Positions 14,098-21,651 are shown, counted from the stretch's first letter. The stretch: 24,649 nt of DNA from DASVSE01 sp036399715 (GCA_036399715.1 DASWMO010000107.1:1-24649); one strand, 5' to 3'. Numbers and translations: made by a program. The notes: generated from the letters alone by a model not told the origin.

Positions 14098-15513
14098 CTA
14101 CCCGATGAACGCCTCCACGAGGTAGAGCACGCCGCCGACGAGCCCGCCGACGACCGTCCCGTTGATGCGGATAAACTGCAGGTCGCGCCCGACGGCGAGC
14201 TCGACCTGCTCCGAGATCTGGTCCGCGTTCCACCGCGCGACCGTGTCCCGGATGAGGTCTGGCACGCGCCCGCCGTGCCGCTCGACAGCCCACCGCGCGA
14301 CCGTCCCGACCTTCTCGTTGACCGCCGCCTGGAACGCCGGGTCCGACATCATCGCCCGGCCCAACTCGACCGCCCGCGCCTCGACGAAGGCGAACACCTG
14401 CGAGTCCTCGGCGCGAAGATCACGCGCGAGGAACGCCCGCAGCGCGTGCCACTGCTCGATCACGAACGCGCGGACGGCCTCGTTGGCGAGCAACTTGTCG
14501 CGCCACGCGTCGACTCGGGCCTGCATCTCGGGGTCGTGCTCCAGCTTCTCGACGAACGCCTGCACCTGCTGATGCACGCGGAGGCGAAGCGGGTGCTGGC
14601 GGTCGGCGATCATCTCGTCGAGCGTCGTTTCCAGGGCCTTCTGGACCGCGTCGCGGGCGACGTCGACGAGCTTGTCGGGCACGAACGCGGGCAGGCGGTC
14701 GCGGATGAGCCCCCGCAGGGCGTCGCGGTTGTTCGAGGCGACCGAGAGGCCGCCGCGGAGGACCTCGTCGAGGATGCCCTCGTGGCGGTCGTCCTTCGTC
14801 ATCTCCAGCAACAGGTCCGACAGCCGCGGCGCGAGCGCGATCTCGCGCAGCCGCGGCCCGACCTCGCGCGTGGCGAAGTCGCCGATGCGGTCGTCGCCCA
14901 GACGCGCCAGCCCCCGCTCGACGACCCCGACGGCCTGCGTCCGGATGCGGTGCACGTTGGCCGGCTCGCGCAGCCACTCGCCCGCCGTGGCGGCAAAGTT
15001 GACCCCGTCCAGCCGCGACATCACGTTGTCGGGGTTGAGAAAGTGGACCCCGACGAACGTCGCGAGGGCGTTGCCGATGCGGTCCTTCTTCTCGGGGATG
15101 ATGGCAGTGTGCGGGATCGGGATGCCCATCGGGTGCCGGAAGAGGGCCGTGACGGCGAACCAGTCCGCGAACGCGCCGACCATCGCGGCCTCGAAGACGG
15201 CGGCCGCGAACCCGACCCAGAACGACGCCGGCCCGTCGGGCATGCCGCGGCGGATCACGTTGAGGACGACGAACAGGACGGCCGCGGCGACGAGCGCGCC
15301 GAGGGCGATGCGCTTCATCTGCGCGAGCGCCGCCCGCTTCGCGTCGGCGTCGCGGACGACCGGCGCGGCGGGCACGAATGCGGGCCTGCTGCCGGCCGGA
15401 GAACCAGCGAGAGCAGCACCATCGCCCGACGAGAGCGGCCGTGCGGGGACCTCGGTGGAATCCGCGGCACGCGGCATCTCGGGCAGAGTGGGGCGGGGGA
15501 GAACGTCGGGCAT
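14098..15513 (-). CDS. DUF445 family membrane protein
   Basis: The 471-residue product has an N-terminal pair of membrane segments (ALGALVAAAVLFVVLNVIRR and SFWVGFAAAVFEAAMVGAF), the family signature ADWFAVTALFRHPMGIPIPH then TAIIPEKKDRIG, a long helical middle with many charged residues (about 170-430), and a final membrane segment (GGLVGGVLYLVEAFIG). DUF445 proteins are integral or peripheral inner-membrane proteins of unknown function. I start at ATG 15513 (MPDVLPRP); the frame is open 29 codons further to 15600 but that part is Arg-rich and unlike the family. The first 65 residues are Pro/Ala-rich and variable. Confidence 0.9.
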   Translation of the reverse strand: MPDVLPRPTLPEMPRAADSTEVPARPLSSGDGAALAGSPAGSRPAFVPAAPVVRDADAKRAALAQMKRIALGALVAAAVLFVVLNVIRRGMPDGPASFWVGFAAAVFEAAMVGAFADWFAVTALFRHPMGIPIPHTAIIPEKKDRIGNALATFVGVHFLNPDNVMSRLDGVNFAATAGEWLREPANVHRIRTQAVGVVERGLARLGDDRIGDFATREVGPRLREIALAPRLSDLLLEMTKDDRHEGILDEVLRGGLSVASNNRDALRGLIRDRLPAFVPDKLVDVARDAVQKALETTLDEMIADRQHPLRLRVHQQVQAFVEKLEHDPEMQARVDAWRDKLLANEAVRAFVIEQWHALRAFLARDLRAEDSQVFAFVEARAVELGRAMMSDPAFQAAVNEKVGTVARWAVERHGGRVPDLIRDTVARWNADQISEQVELAVGRDLQFIRINGTVVGGLVGGVLYLVEAFIG

Positions 15514-15655
15514 CCGAGAGCGGAAGGGGCGGCGCCTCCTACGCGCGACGCCTGCGTTCCGGTTCACCCTCTGGCCGCGATGGAGTTTGCAGGGGCACAA
15601 GACGGTACTGGACAGCGTTCGGAGGTTTCTCTCTGCGGATTAACCGCCGCGCCCG

Positions 15656-16108
15656 ATGCGTCTCTCCTTCCTGCTGTTCGTCCTCGCCTCCGGCTGCACG
15701 CAAGGCCTGGCGACGCTCGCGCCCGACGAGCCGGTCTCCGTCCCAGGCGTGCCCGCCGCCGCTGCCGAGGCATCGGCCGTGCTCAACGGGACCGTGACGT
15801 ACGGGGCGCGCATCGCGCTCCCGCCCGGCGCCGTCGTCCGTGTCCGCGTCGAGGACATCTCGGTCGCCGACGCACCGGCCCGCGTTGTTTCCGAGCAGAC
15901 GTTCGAGGCGACCCGCCAGGTACCGATTCCGTTCGCGCTCCCGTACAACCCCGCGCGCATCGATGTGAGCCACCGCTACGCCGTCCGCGCCGAGATCCGC
16001 GACGCCGCAGGCGCGCTGCTCTGGACGACGACCACGACCACGTCGGTCTTCACGCAGGGCGGGCCCGTCGACGGCGTCGAGGTCGTCGTCGAGCAGGCCC
16101 GCCCCTGA
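15656..16108 (+). CDS. YbaY-like lipoprotein
   Basis: The 150-residue protein has a short signal and lipobox (SFLLFVLASGC, cysteine 14). The mature part carries the YbaY/YscW-type beta domain: VLNGTVTYGARIALPPGAVV then RVRVEDISVADAPARVVSEQ, and PIPFALPYNPARIDVSHRYA followed by VRAEIRDAAGALLW. These lines (RVxLPPxAVxxVxLxD and F.LPYDP..I....YAL...I) are typical of the family. The family is outer-membrane/periplasmic in E. coli, with no firm biochemical role. The adjacent HMA gene starts 12 nt after the stop on the same strand, suggesting cotranscription; a shared role in copper handling would be speculation. Confidence 0.85.
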   Translation: MRLSFLLFVLASGCTQGLATLAPDEPVSVPGVPAAAAEASAVLNGTVTYGARIALPPGAVVRVRVEDISVADAPARVVSEQTFEATRQVPIPFALPYNPARIDVSHRYAVRAEIRDAAGALLWTTTTTTSVFTQGGPVDGVEVVVEQARP

Positions 16109-16119
16109 TCCCGATTCCC

Positions 16120-16329
16120 ATGACCGAGACGCTCACCATCGGCGGCATGAGCTGTGACCACTGCGTCCGCGCCGTCCGCGAGACGCTCGCAGGCATCGAC
16201 GGTGTCGAAGTCGAGACGGTCCAGATCGGCGAGGCGCGCGTGCGCATCGACGAGACCCGGGCGACGCGGGCCGGCATCGCGACGGCACTCGACGAGGAGG
16301 GCTACACGCTCGCCGAACCTGCAGCGTAG
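16120..16329 (+). CDS. copZ: Heavy-metal-associated (HMA) domain protein, copper-chaperone-like
   Basis: The 69-residue protein is one HMA (ferredoxin-like) domain: MTETLTIGGMSCDHCVRAVR then GIDGVEVETVQIGEARVRID. The two cysteines of GMSCDHC bind a soft metal ion, usually Cu(I) in CopZ-like chaperones that hand copper to a P-type ATPase. No ATPase is adjacent. The CopZ role comes from the motif and size only. Its stop is 3 bp from the stop of the convergent deacetylase gene, so no terminator fits between them. It follows the YbaY-like gene closely. Confidence 0.88.
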   Translation: MTETLTIGGMSCDHCVRAVRETLAGIDGVEVETVQIGEARVRIDETRATRAGIATALDEEGYTLAEPAA

Positions 16330-16332
16330 CCC

Positions 16333-17673
16333 TCAGCCGGCGCCCCACCTGCGGGCGAGCCCTGCGAGCGACCCGACGGCCGCTCCGTCTGCGCGGGCCT
16401 GTGCGAGCGCGGCGTCGAGGACGCCGAGGCGACGTGTCCACGCCGGGTCCGCGTCCATCGCCGAGTGCCACAGCACGACGGCGCAGCCACCACCGCGGCG
16501 CGCCTCGGCGAAGACGCCCGCGAGGCGCTCGGCCGCCGCATCGTCCGAGAGGCCGAGGTGCGTGAAGAGCGCCGTGTCCATCGCGGCGAGCGGCCACTCC
16601 CAGAGGTCCGTCGGCTGCCCGGCGGAGCGGTCCCACAGGCGAAACGGGTGCGCCGTGCCGCGGCGGAAGCCCGGCGCGTCGGACCAGCCGAGCGTGCTGT
16701 CGCGCGTGAACCCGGCGGCGCGGTAGAGGCGTGGCGTCGTCGGGGCATGCCAGCGGAGAAAGTGGGAGCGGACCGAGTGTGGCGCCTCGCCGAGTGCGTG
16801 CGCGAGCCGGTCGCGCTCGGCGGCGAGGCGGCCGGCGTGGTCATGGGTCGCGTAGCCCGGGTGTAGCCCGACCTCGAAGCCGTCGGCCGCGAGGCTGCTG
16901 AGGTGCTGCGCGAGCGCCGGCCCGAGGTGGTACGGAACGTCCTCGGGCGAGCCCCGGCCGACGGTCTTGACGAACAGCGTCGAGCGGGCGCCGTGGCGCC
17001 GCGCGAGCGCGGCGAGCGCGTCGATGCTCGCCCGGCGCGCGTCGGGCCCGAGACCGCGGGCGAGAGCACGCCGCGGCCGTCCGCGCAGCAGTTCGGCCGC
17101 AGCCGCGCGGAGGCGCGGCGTCCGGACCGCGTCCAAGTCGTGCGTCAGGGCGATGGCCCACGGCGCGCCGGCCCACGTCCGGCCAGGCACGTCGTGCCCG
17201 AGCGCGCGGAGGGCGGCGCCGAGCCACGCGCGCAGTTCGTCCACGGGCGCCCGCGCGCCGAGCCCGAGCCCGTGCTGGAGCGAGTCCGCAAAGCGAAACC
17301 GGCCGTGCGCGTCGCGGGCGACGGTCGCGGACTCCTGCACGCCGGCCAGCCACCAGAACGCCGATCCGAGCACGTCCGCCTCGACGACGCCGTGAGGCCC
17401 CTCCTCCGGCGTTCCGGACGGTCCGACGGGCAGGGGCGTGTCGCGGCCGTCGTGGACGAGACACCCAAGGTTGGATGCCTCGGGCAGGCCGTCGGGGACG
17501 CCGACCGTTCGGAAGCGGAGCGCGGTCGCGGGCGCCGACTCGGGGTCCGGACCGGCGTAGAGCGCCGCGTCTGCGGGGCGCACCCAGGCGGGCGCGAGGC
17601 CGAGGCCGCGCAGCAGTTCGGCGAGGGCGTACCGCCGCGGCGCGTCGGCGGCGGCGCACGGGAGAACGATCAC
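16333..17673 (-). CDS. Polysaccharide deacetylase-like (NodB-fold) protein
   Basis: The 446-residue protein has an N-terminal alpha/beta region (about 1-165; MIVLPCAAADAPRRYALAEL) and a NodB-type catalytic half. Motif 1 is ALTHDLDAVR (D179, D181), motif 2 is LHPGYATHDH (H272 plus later His), and motif 3 is SHFLRWHAPTTPRLYRAAGF with FTRDSTLGWSDAPGFRRGT. This arrangement resembles the long polysaccharide deacetylase-like proteins often found in Bacteroidota near surface-polysaccharide genes, where metal-bound water would remove acetyl groups from sugar. I chose GTG 17673 because it places this N-terminus at the family start; the frame is open far upstream to 19062 but that is the antisense of the HD gene. 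Confidence 0.82.
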   Translation of the reverse strand: MIVLPCAAADAPRRYALAELLRGLGLAPAWVRPADAALYAGPDPESAPATALRFRTVGVPDGLPEASNLGCLVHDGRDTPLPVGPSGTPEEGPHGVVEADVLGSAFWWLAGVQESATVARDAHGRFRFADSLQHGLGLGARAPVDELRAWLGAALRALGHDVPGRTWAGAPWAIALTHDLDAVRTPRLRAAAAELLRGRPRRALARGLGPDARRASIDALAALARRHGARSTLFVKTVGRGSPEDVPYHLGPALAQHLSSLAADGFEVGLHPGYATHDHAGRLAAERDRLAHALGEAPHSVRSHFLRWHAPTTPRLYRAAGFTRDSTLGWSDAPGFRRGTAHPFRLWDRSAGQPTDLWEWPLAAMDTALFTHLGLSDDAAAERLAGVFAEARRGGGCAVVLWHSAMDADPAWTRRLGVLDAALAQARADGAAVGSLAGLARRWGAG

Positions 17674-17714
17674 GCGGGGCCGTCGGCCATCGGAAGGCAG
17701 GGAAGGAGGGGGCC

Positions 17715-17728
17715 GGATGGTAGACTGC
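17715..17728. promoter_or_regulatory. Possible overlapping divergent -7 elements
   Basis: On the plus strand TAGACTGC (17721-17728) lies 26 nt before the HD gene start; on the minus strand TACCATCC (17722-17715) lies 41 nt before the deacetylase start. Both use the same TA step. Neither fully matches TAnCTTnG, so this is a weak proposal. Confidence 0.2.
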
Positions 17729-17754
17729 CCGCTCCTTTCCCGCAAGCGACCGCC

Positions 17755-19077
17755 GTGACGAGCCGCTTTTCCCTGTTCAACGACCCCGTCCACGGCTTCG
17801 TGAGCGTCACGAAGGGGCTGCTGCTGGACCTCGTCGGGACGCCCGAGGTGCAGCGCCTGCGGCGGATCCGGCAGCTCGGGCTGGGCTTTCTCGTCTTCCC
17901 CGGGGCGGTCCACACGCGCTTCGAGCACGGCCTGGGCGCGATGGCGCTCCTGCAGTCCGCCCTCGACGCGCTCCGCGAGAAGGGGACCGTCGTCGCGACG
18001 GACGAGGTCGAGGGCGCGCTCGCGGCCGCGCTCCTGCACGACGTCGGCCACGGGCCGTTCTCGCACACGCTCGAAGCGGACCTGCTGCCGTACCGCCCCG
18101 ACGCGAGCGGGATGGCGCGGCCGTTCCGCCACGAAGCGATGAGCCGCGCGCTCATGCTCCGCCTCGATGCCCGGACAGGCGGCGCGCTTGGCGTCGCGCT
18201 CCAGATGTTCGACGGGACCTACGAGCGGCCGTTCTTCCACAGCCTCCTCGCGAGCCAGCTCGACATGGACCGGCTGGACTACCTCCGCCGCGACTCGTTC
18301 TACACGGGCGTCGCCGAGGGCGTCGTCGGCGTCGAGCGCGTCATCAAGACCATGCGCGTGCACCCGCCGGGGCCGCACGGGCGGCTCGTGATCGAGGCCA
18401 AGGGCGCGTATGCGGTCGAGAACGTCCTTCTGAGCCGGCGGCTGATGTACGCCCAGGTCTATCTCCACAAGACCGTCGTCGCGGCGGACCACGTCCTCCG
18501 GGCAGCCTTTCTCCGCGCCCGCGCGCTGTGGGGCCGCGAGCCCGCGCTCGCGCACACGGCGCCCGCGCTCGCCTTCTTCCTCGCGGGCCGCACGACGGCC
18601 GACGCCCTCGACGCGCCCGGCACGCCCGAGCACGAGGCGCTCCTGGACGCCTTCACGGCCCTCGACGACACCGACGTCCTGTACAGCCTCAAGCGCTGGG
18701 CCGAGGCCGACGACCGCGTCCTCGCCGACCTCGCGCAGCGCTTCACGGACCGCCGCCTGTTCCGGACGGTCGTCCTCGCAGAGCCGCCCGGACCCGACGA
18801 CATCGCGGCGTGGCACCACGCGACGGCCGCCTGGCTCGTCGCCTCGGGGCTTTCCACACCCAGCGCGGCAGCCGCCGATGCCACGCTCTACGTCTCGACG
18901 GGCGTGCAGCGCCTCGCGGCGTACCGCGCGACCGAGGACCCGATCTGCATTCTGGAGCGCGACGGGAGCGTCCACGAACTGAGCGAGGCGGCAGATGCCC
19001 CGGCGGCACTCGCGTCCCGCCCCGAGAAGGCCTACGTCTGCCTCCCGAAAGAGGTCTCGCACGTCGTCGCTGCGTAG
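17755..19077 (+). CDS. HD-domain phosphohydrolase, SAMHD1/YwfO-like
   Basis: The 440-residue protein starts with FNDPVHGFVSV and PEVQRLRRIRQLG, then FPGAVHTRFEHGLGA, features of the HD-family dNTPases and the bacterial YwfO/YdhJ group. Metal ligands: H58 (RFEHGLG), H95-D96 (ALLHDVGHGPFSHTLE), and D170/D172 in QLDMDRLDYLRRD. Such proteins hydrolyse dNTPs to deoxynucleoside and triphosphate or act on related nucleotides; the substrate is not predictable here. The GTG start at 17755 gives SRFSLFNDPVHGF at the family N-terminus; the longer reading to 16903 overlaps the deacetylase gene and is antisense. It is divergent from the deacetylase gene with about 80 bp between starts. Confidence 0.88.
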   Translation: MTSRFSLFNDPVHGFVSVTKGLLLDLVGTPEVQRLRRIRQLGLGFLVFPGAVHTRFEHGLGAMALLQSALDALREKGTVVATDEVEGALAAALLHDVGHGPFSHTLEADLLPYRPDASGMARPFRHEAMSRALMLRLDARTGGALGVALQMFDGTYERPFFHSLLASQLDMDRLDYLRRDSFYTGVAEGVVGVERVIKTMRVHPPGPHGRLVIEAKGAYAVENVLLSRRLMYAQVYLHKTVVAADHVLRAAFLRARALWGREPALAHTAPALAFFLAGRTTADALDAPGTPEHEALLDAFTALDDTDVLYSLKRWAEADDRVLADLAQRFTDRRLFRTVVLAEPPGPDDIAAWHHATAAWLVASGLSTPSAAAADATLYVSTGVQRLAAYRATEDPICILERDGSVHELSEAADAPAALASRPEKAYVCLPKEVSHVVAA

Positions 19078-19090
19078 GCGCTACCCGCCA

Positions 19091-19278
19091 ACGTGTCTCG
19101 GGGTGCTCGGGACGTGTCCACGGTCTCGCGCGAGACCCTTTTTGACTGGCCGACGTGTCTCGGGACACGTCCCGAGCCTGCGAAAGACTTGCGCGAGACG
19201 CCCTGGACAGGCCGGGTAAATCCCAAAGACTCGCGCGCCACACTCCGGACACGTCGGACGTGTCCAGAGACACGTCCG
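19091..19278. repeat. Degenerate 21-bp tandem array D with palindromic heptamers
   Basis: The stretch between two convergent genes shows 21-bp periodicity: units at 19091, 19112, 19133 (20 bp), 19153, 19174, 19195, 19216, 19237 and 19258. Similarity between units is lower than in the other arrays, but units 19153 and 19258 agree well, as do 19174 and 19216 (AAAGACT...CGCGC). ACGTGTC occurs at 19091, 19112, 19153 and 19258, and its complement GACACGT at 19164, 19248 and 19269, giving ACGTGTC-N4-GACACGT pairs at 19153 and 19258. It begins 13 bp after the HD stop and ends 10 bp before the stop of the crotonase gene. Confidence 0.7.
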
Positions 19279-19288
19279 GGAGTGCGCG

Positions 19289-20050
19289 TCAGCCGAAGGC
19301 GGAGAAGTCCGGCGCGCGCTTCTCGAAGAAGGCCGTGAACGCCTCCTGCGCCTCGGGCGAGGCGAGGCGCTCGCGGAAGTGGTCGCCCTCGACGCGCATC
19401 GTCTCCTGGACGGCCGAGGCGTCGGCGCGGCGCAGGAGGGCTTTGGTGAGGCGGAGCGCCTCAGGCGGCTTCGCCGCGAGCGTGTGCGCGCGTTCGAGCG
19501 CCCGCGCCGTCGGGTCGGCAACGATCTCGTTCACGAGACCACCCGCGAGCGCCTCGTCGGCCGAGAATGCCTCGCCGAAGAGGAGCCAGCCGGCCGCCCG
19601 CATCGGGCCGGCCGCGCGCGGCAGGAGCAGGCTCGACGCCGCCTCGGGCACGAGCCCGAGGTCCACGAACGGCAGCTTGAAGCGCGCGCTCGGCGCCGCG
19701 TAGGCGAGGTCGCAGTGGAGCAGGATCGTCGTCCCGATGCCCACGGCCGGCCCCTCGACGGCCGCGATGAGCGGCTTCGGGAACGTGGACGCCGCGGCGA
19801 GAAAGCGGAAGACGGGACTGTCCGGACCCGTCGGCGGGTCCATGAGAAAGTCGCCGAGGTCGTTGCCGGCCGTGAACACGCCGCCCGTCCCGCTGAGGAC
19901 GACTGCGCGGACGGACGAGTCGGTCGCGGCGGCGTCGAGGGCGTCCGCGAGGCCGGCGTACATCGCACGTGTGATGGCGTTCTTCTTGGCCGGGCGGGCG
20001 AGCGCGAGGTGTAGCACGGCGCCGTCGCGGCGGAGGTCGAGACTGTCCAT
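19289..20050 (-). CDS. Crotonase-fold protein, Delta3,Delta2-enoyl-CoA isomerase-like
   Basis: The 253-residue protein has the crotonase fold: N-terminal LHLALARPAKKNAIT, first oxyanion segment FTAGNDLGDF, and second GPAVGIGTTILLHCDLAYA. Aligning the CDLAYA anchor to rat enoyl-CoA hydratase, the two catalytic glutamates of hydratases (E144, E164) fall on T108 and F128, so hydratase activity is unlikely. A glutamate at 136 in LGLVPEAASSLLLPR matches the position of the single catalytic Glu in peroxisomal ECI2/yeast Eci1-type isomerases. I therefore favour isomerase, which moves 3-enoyl to 2-trans-enoyl-CoA in beta-oxidation of unsaturated fatty acids. This is inferred by hand alignment. Confidence 0.85.
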   Translation of the reverse strand: MDSLDLRRDGAVLHLALARPAKKNAITRAMYAGLADALDAAATDSSVRAVVLSGTGGVFTAGNDLGDFLMDPPTGPDSPVFRFLAAASTFPKPLIAAVEGPAVGIGTTILLHCDLAYAAPSARFKLPFVDLGLVPEAASSLLLPRAAGPMRAAGWLLFGEAFSADEALAGGLVNEIVADPTARALERAHTLAAKPPEALRLTKALLRRADASAVQETMRVEGDHFRERLASPEAQEAFTAFFEKRAPDFSAFG

Positions 20051-20087
20051 CGATTCGGGTTACCCGACGGGGCGGAGGTGGGACGCG

Positions 20088-20095
20088 GCAAGGTA
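20088..20095 (-). promoter_or_regulatory. Putative -7 element (TACCTTGC) of the crotonase gene
   Basis: On the minus strand TACCTTGC lies 37 nt before the ATG at 20050. It fits the recurring motif, with a longer leader than most. Confidence 0.35.
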
Positions 20096-20136
20096 CCGGG
20101 CTCCGCGCCGCGTTGCCGCCGTGGGGCGCGGGCCTG

Positions 20137-20144
20137 TATCTTCG
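20137..20144 (+). promoter_or_regulatory. Putative -7 element (TATCTTCG) of bioY
   Basis: TATCTTCG ends 14 nt before ATG 20159 and 20 nt before ATG 20165; the latter spacing is nearer that seen elsewhere in this window. The motif itself is a strong match. Confidence 0.45.
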
Positions 20145-20158
20145 GCCGTCCCCACCCG

Positions 20159-20740
20159 ATGCCAATGTCCGTCGCCCTCACCGCCGCCCGCCCCGCGGCC
20201 CTGGACCGCCTCCGCGCGGCCGACCTCCCGCTCGCTGCGCAGGCGGCCACCATCGTCGCCGCGGCGGCGATCACGGCGCTGCTCGCGCAGGCCGAGATCC
20301 GGCTCTACCTCTGGGAAGTGCCCCTCACGCTGCAGACCGTCGCCGTGTACGGCTCGGGCCTCGTGCTCGGCCGCCGCAACGGCTTCCTCGCGATGGGCCT
20401 CTACCTGCTGCTCGGGCTCGCCCTGCCGGTGTACTCGGGCGGGGCGGCCGGCGCGGCCCACCTCTTCGGCGCGACCGGCGGCTACCTGCTCGCGTTCCCG
20501 CTCGTCGCGCTCGTCGCCGGGGCGGTCACGGAGCGGACGCGGACGCTCGGGCGCTCGGCGCTCGCGCTCCTCGCTGGCTCGGCGGTTCTGTTCACGTGCG
20601 GCGTCGTGGTCCTGCACACGGTCCTTGGGGACGTGACGTGGGCCGCGGCGGCCGAGATGGGCTGGCTGCGCTTCATCCCGTGGGACCTCGCCAAGATCGC
20701 GGCCGTCGCGGGCGCCTACGCCTTCGGCCGCCGCGCCTGA
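20159..20740 (+). CDS. bioY: Biotin transporter substrate-binding membrane protein BioY
   Basis: The 193-residue protein is a BioY S-component of an ECF-type transporter: several membrane helices, with LYLWEVPLTLQTVAVYGSGL (family PxTLQ motif), LALPVYSGGAAG and FGATGGYLLAFPLVALVAG (GxTGGYL motif), ending with WDLAKIAAVAGAYAF (DxxK). BioY binds biotin with high affinity; uptake uses the energizing EcfAT or BioMN proteins, or BioY can work alone in some species. No such partners are adjacent. The start could also be ATG 20165. It has its own promoter motif and a strong terminator, so it is monocistronic; no obvious BirA operator was recognised. Confidence 0.93.
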   Translation: MPMSVALTAARPAALDRLRAADLPLAAQAATIVAAAAITALLAQAEIRLYLWEVPLTLQTVAVYGSGLVLGRRNGFLAMGLYLLLGLALPVYSGGAAGAAHLFGATGGYLLAFPLVALVAGAVTERTRTLGRSALALLAGSAVLFTCGVVVLHTVLGDVTWAAAAEMGWLRFIPWDLAKIAAVAGAYAFGRRA

Positions 20741-20763
20741 GCCTCTCATTGGCGCATACTCTG

Positions 20764-20797
20764 AACGTCCGTCCCGCGAGCCGGGGCGGGCGTTTTT
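20764..20797 (+). terminator. Strong intrinsic terminator after bioY
   Basis: AACGTCCGTCCCG (20764-20776) and CGGGGCGGGCGTT (20782-20794) form a 13-bp stem (two G-T pairs) with a 5-nt loop, and the run TTTTT covers 20793-20797. Confidence 0.85.
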
Positions 20798-20869
20798 CGT
20801 TGAGCGTTACCCGCCGGGCACGCTCAGCGGCCCTCAGTTCGTCCTCCTTGTCCACAGTCCCCCGCTCCG

Positions 20870-21553
20870 ATGCGCCTCCCGCTTCTTGCCCTCGCGCTCC
20901 TCGCGCTCCCCGCCTGCGACTCGCAGTACGACAACGGTTACGACGACGGCTACTACGACGGCCAGGGCACAGGCACCACGACTGCCGGTGCTCGCTTCGT
21001 CGATTTCTCGCTCGACCCGGCCGGCTATCAGGTCTCGGCCGACAGCAAGACGGCCGGATACGAATCCGACGACATCGACTCGGGGACGACGCGCGCCTCC
21101 GTCGAGCGGGCCCTCGCGACAGCCGGCGATGGCGCCCTCGTGATGCTCTACATCCGCAGCAACCTCGTCAACCTTGACTTCGGGGGCGAAAGCGAGCCAT
21201 ACTCGGCACTGCCGCTGTCACGCAGCTTCGATGAGATCGTCCTCCAGCAGGGCCCTAACGGCACCACAACCACGGTCCCGGTCGTCGGCTACACGGCCTC
21301 GTACGAGTTCTCGTTCGACAACGGGGACCTCTATTTCGATGTCGTTTCGTCCGCTCCCGCGACCGACTTCGGGGCCAACCCGACGGACTTCTTTGACGCC
21401 ATCATCCCGCAGAGGCGAGTTGCTGATGGGACCCCGCAGGCGCTGACACCACTGCGTCTCCGTCTCGTGACGGTCCCGGCAACAGCCGCCAAGCAGGGCG
21501 TGGACATGACGGACTACGCGGCCGTCGCCCGCGCCTACGGCCTGCCCGACTGA
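20870..21553 (+). CDS. Putative lipoprotein of unknown function
   Basis: The 227-residue product starts with a typical lipoprotein signal (PLLALALLALPAC; cysteine 16), followed by an acidic Asp/Tyr/Gly-rich linker (DSQYDNGYDDGYYDGQGTG). The mature region has many Ser, Thr, Asp and aromatic residues, with beta-rich stretches such as YSALPLSRSFDEIVLQ and SYEFSFDNGDLYFDVV, consistent with a periplasmic/surface beta-sheet protein. I recognise no family. Codon bias is slightly less extreme than the neighbours', and the same-strand genes on both sides are separated by terminators, so it is monocistronic. A terminator follows its stop. Confidence 0.7.
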   Translation: MRLPLLALALLALPACDSQYDNGYDDGYYDGQGTGTTTAGARFVDFSLDPAGYQVSADSKTAGYESDDIDSGTTRASVERALATAGDGALVMLYIRSNLVNLDFGGESEPYSALPLSRSFDEIVLQQGPNGTTTTVPVVGYTASYEFSFDNGDLYFDVVSSAPATDFGANPTDFFDAIIPQRRVADGTPQALTPLRLRLVTVPATAAKQGVDMTDYAAVARAYGLPD

Positions 21554-21575
21554 TGCCACTCGCCCGGCCTACCCG

Positions 21576-21607
21576 CCCCGCCTCGGAATGACCGGGGCGG
21601 GGCGTTT
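21576..21607 (+). terminator. Intrinsic terminator after the orphan lipoprotein gene
   Basis: CCCCGCCTCGG (21576-21586) and CCGGGGCGGGG (21592-21602) form an 11-bp stem (with G-T pair) and a 5-nt loop AATGA, followed by CGTTTCCGTTT. The T-tract is interrupted but the hairpin is strong. Confidence 0.75.
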
Positions 21608-21617
21608 CCGTTTCGAA

Positions 21618-21651
21618 CCTCGCGCACGCGGGGAACGATGCGCGCCGTTCC
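21618..21651. other. Two hairpins upstream of the VWA gene (REP-like and GGAACG inverted repeat)
   Basis: CCTCGCGCACGCGGGG (21618-21633) is a one-mismatch relative of the hairpin at 12251, and GGAACG (21632-21637) pairs with CGTTCC (21646-21651) around an 8-nt spacer. They overlap by two bases and end about 30 nt before the VWA start at 21683. They could be a regulatory site or extragenic repeats; no promoter motif was recognised here. Confidence 0.4.

Noticed and set aside
16333..19062. A 909-residue minus-strand open frame.
   Set aside because: Only its last 446 residues are deacetylase-like. The part before 17673 is antisense to the HD gene, which has intact catalytic motifs; high GC leaves antisense frames open.
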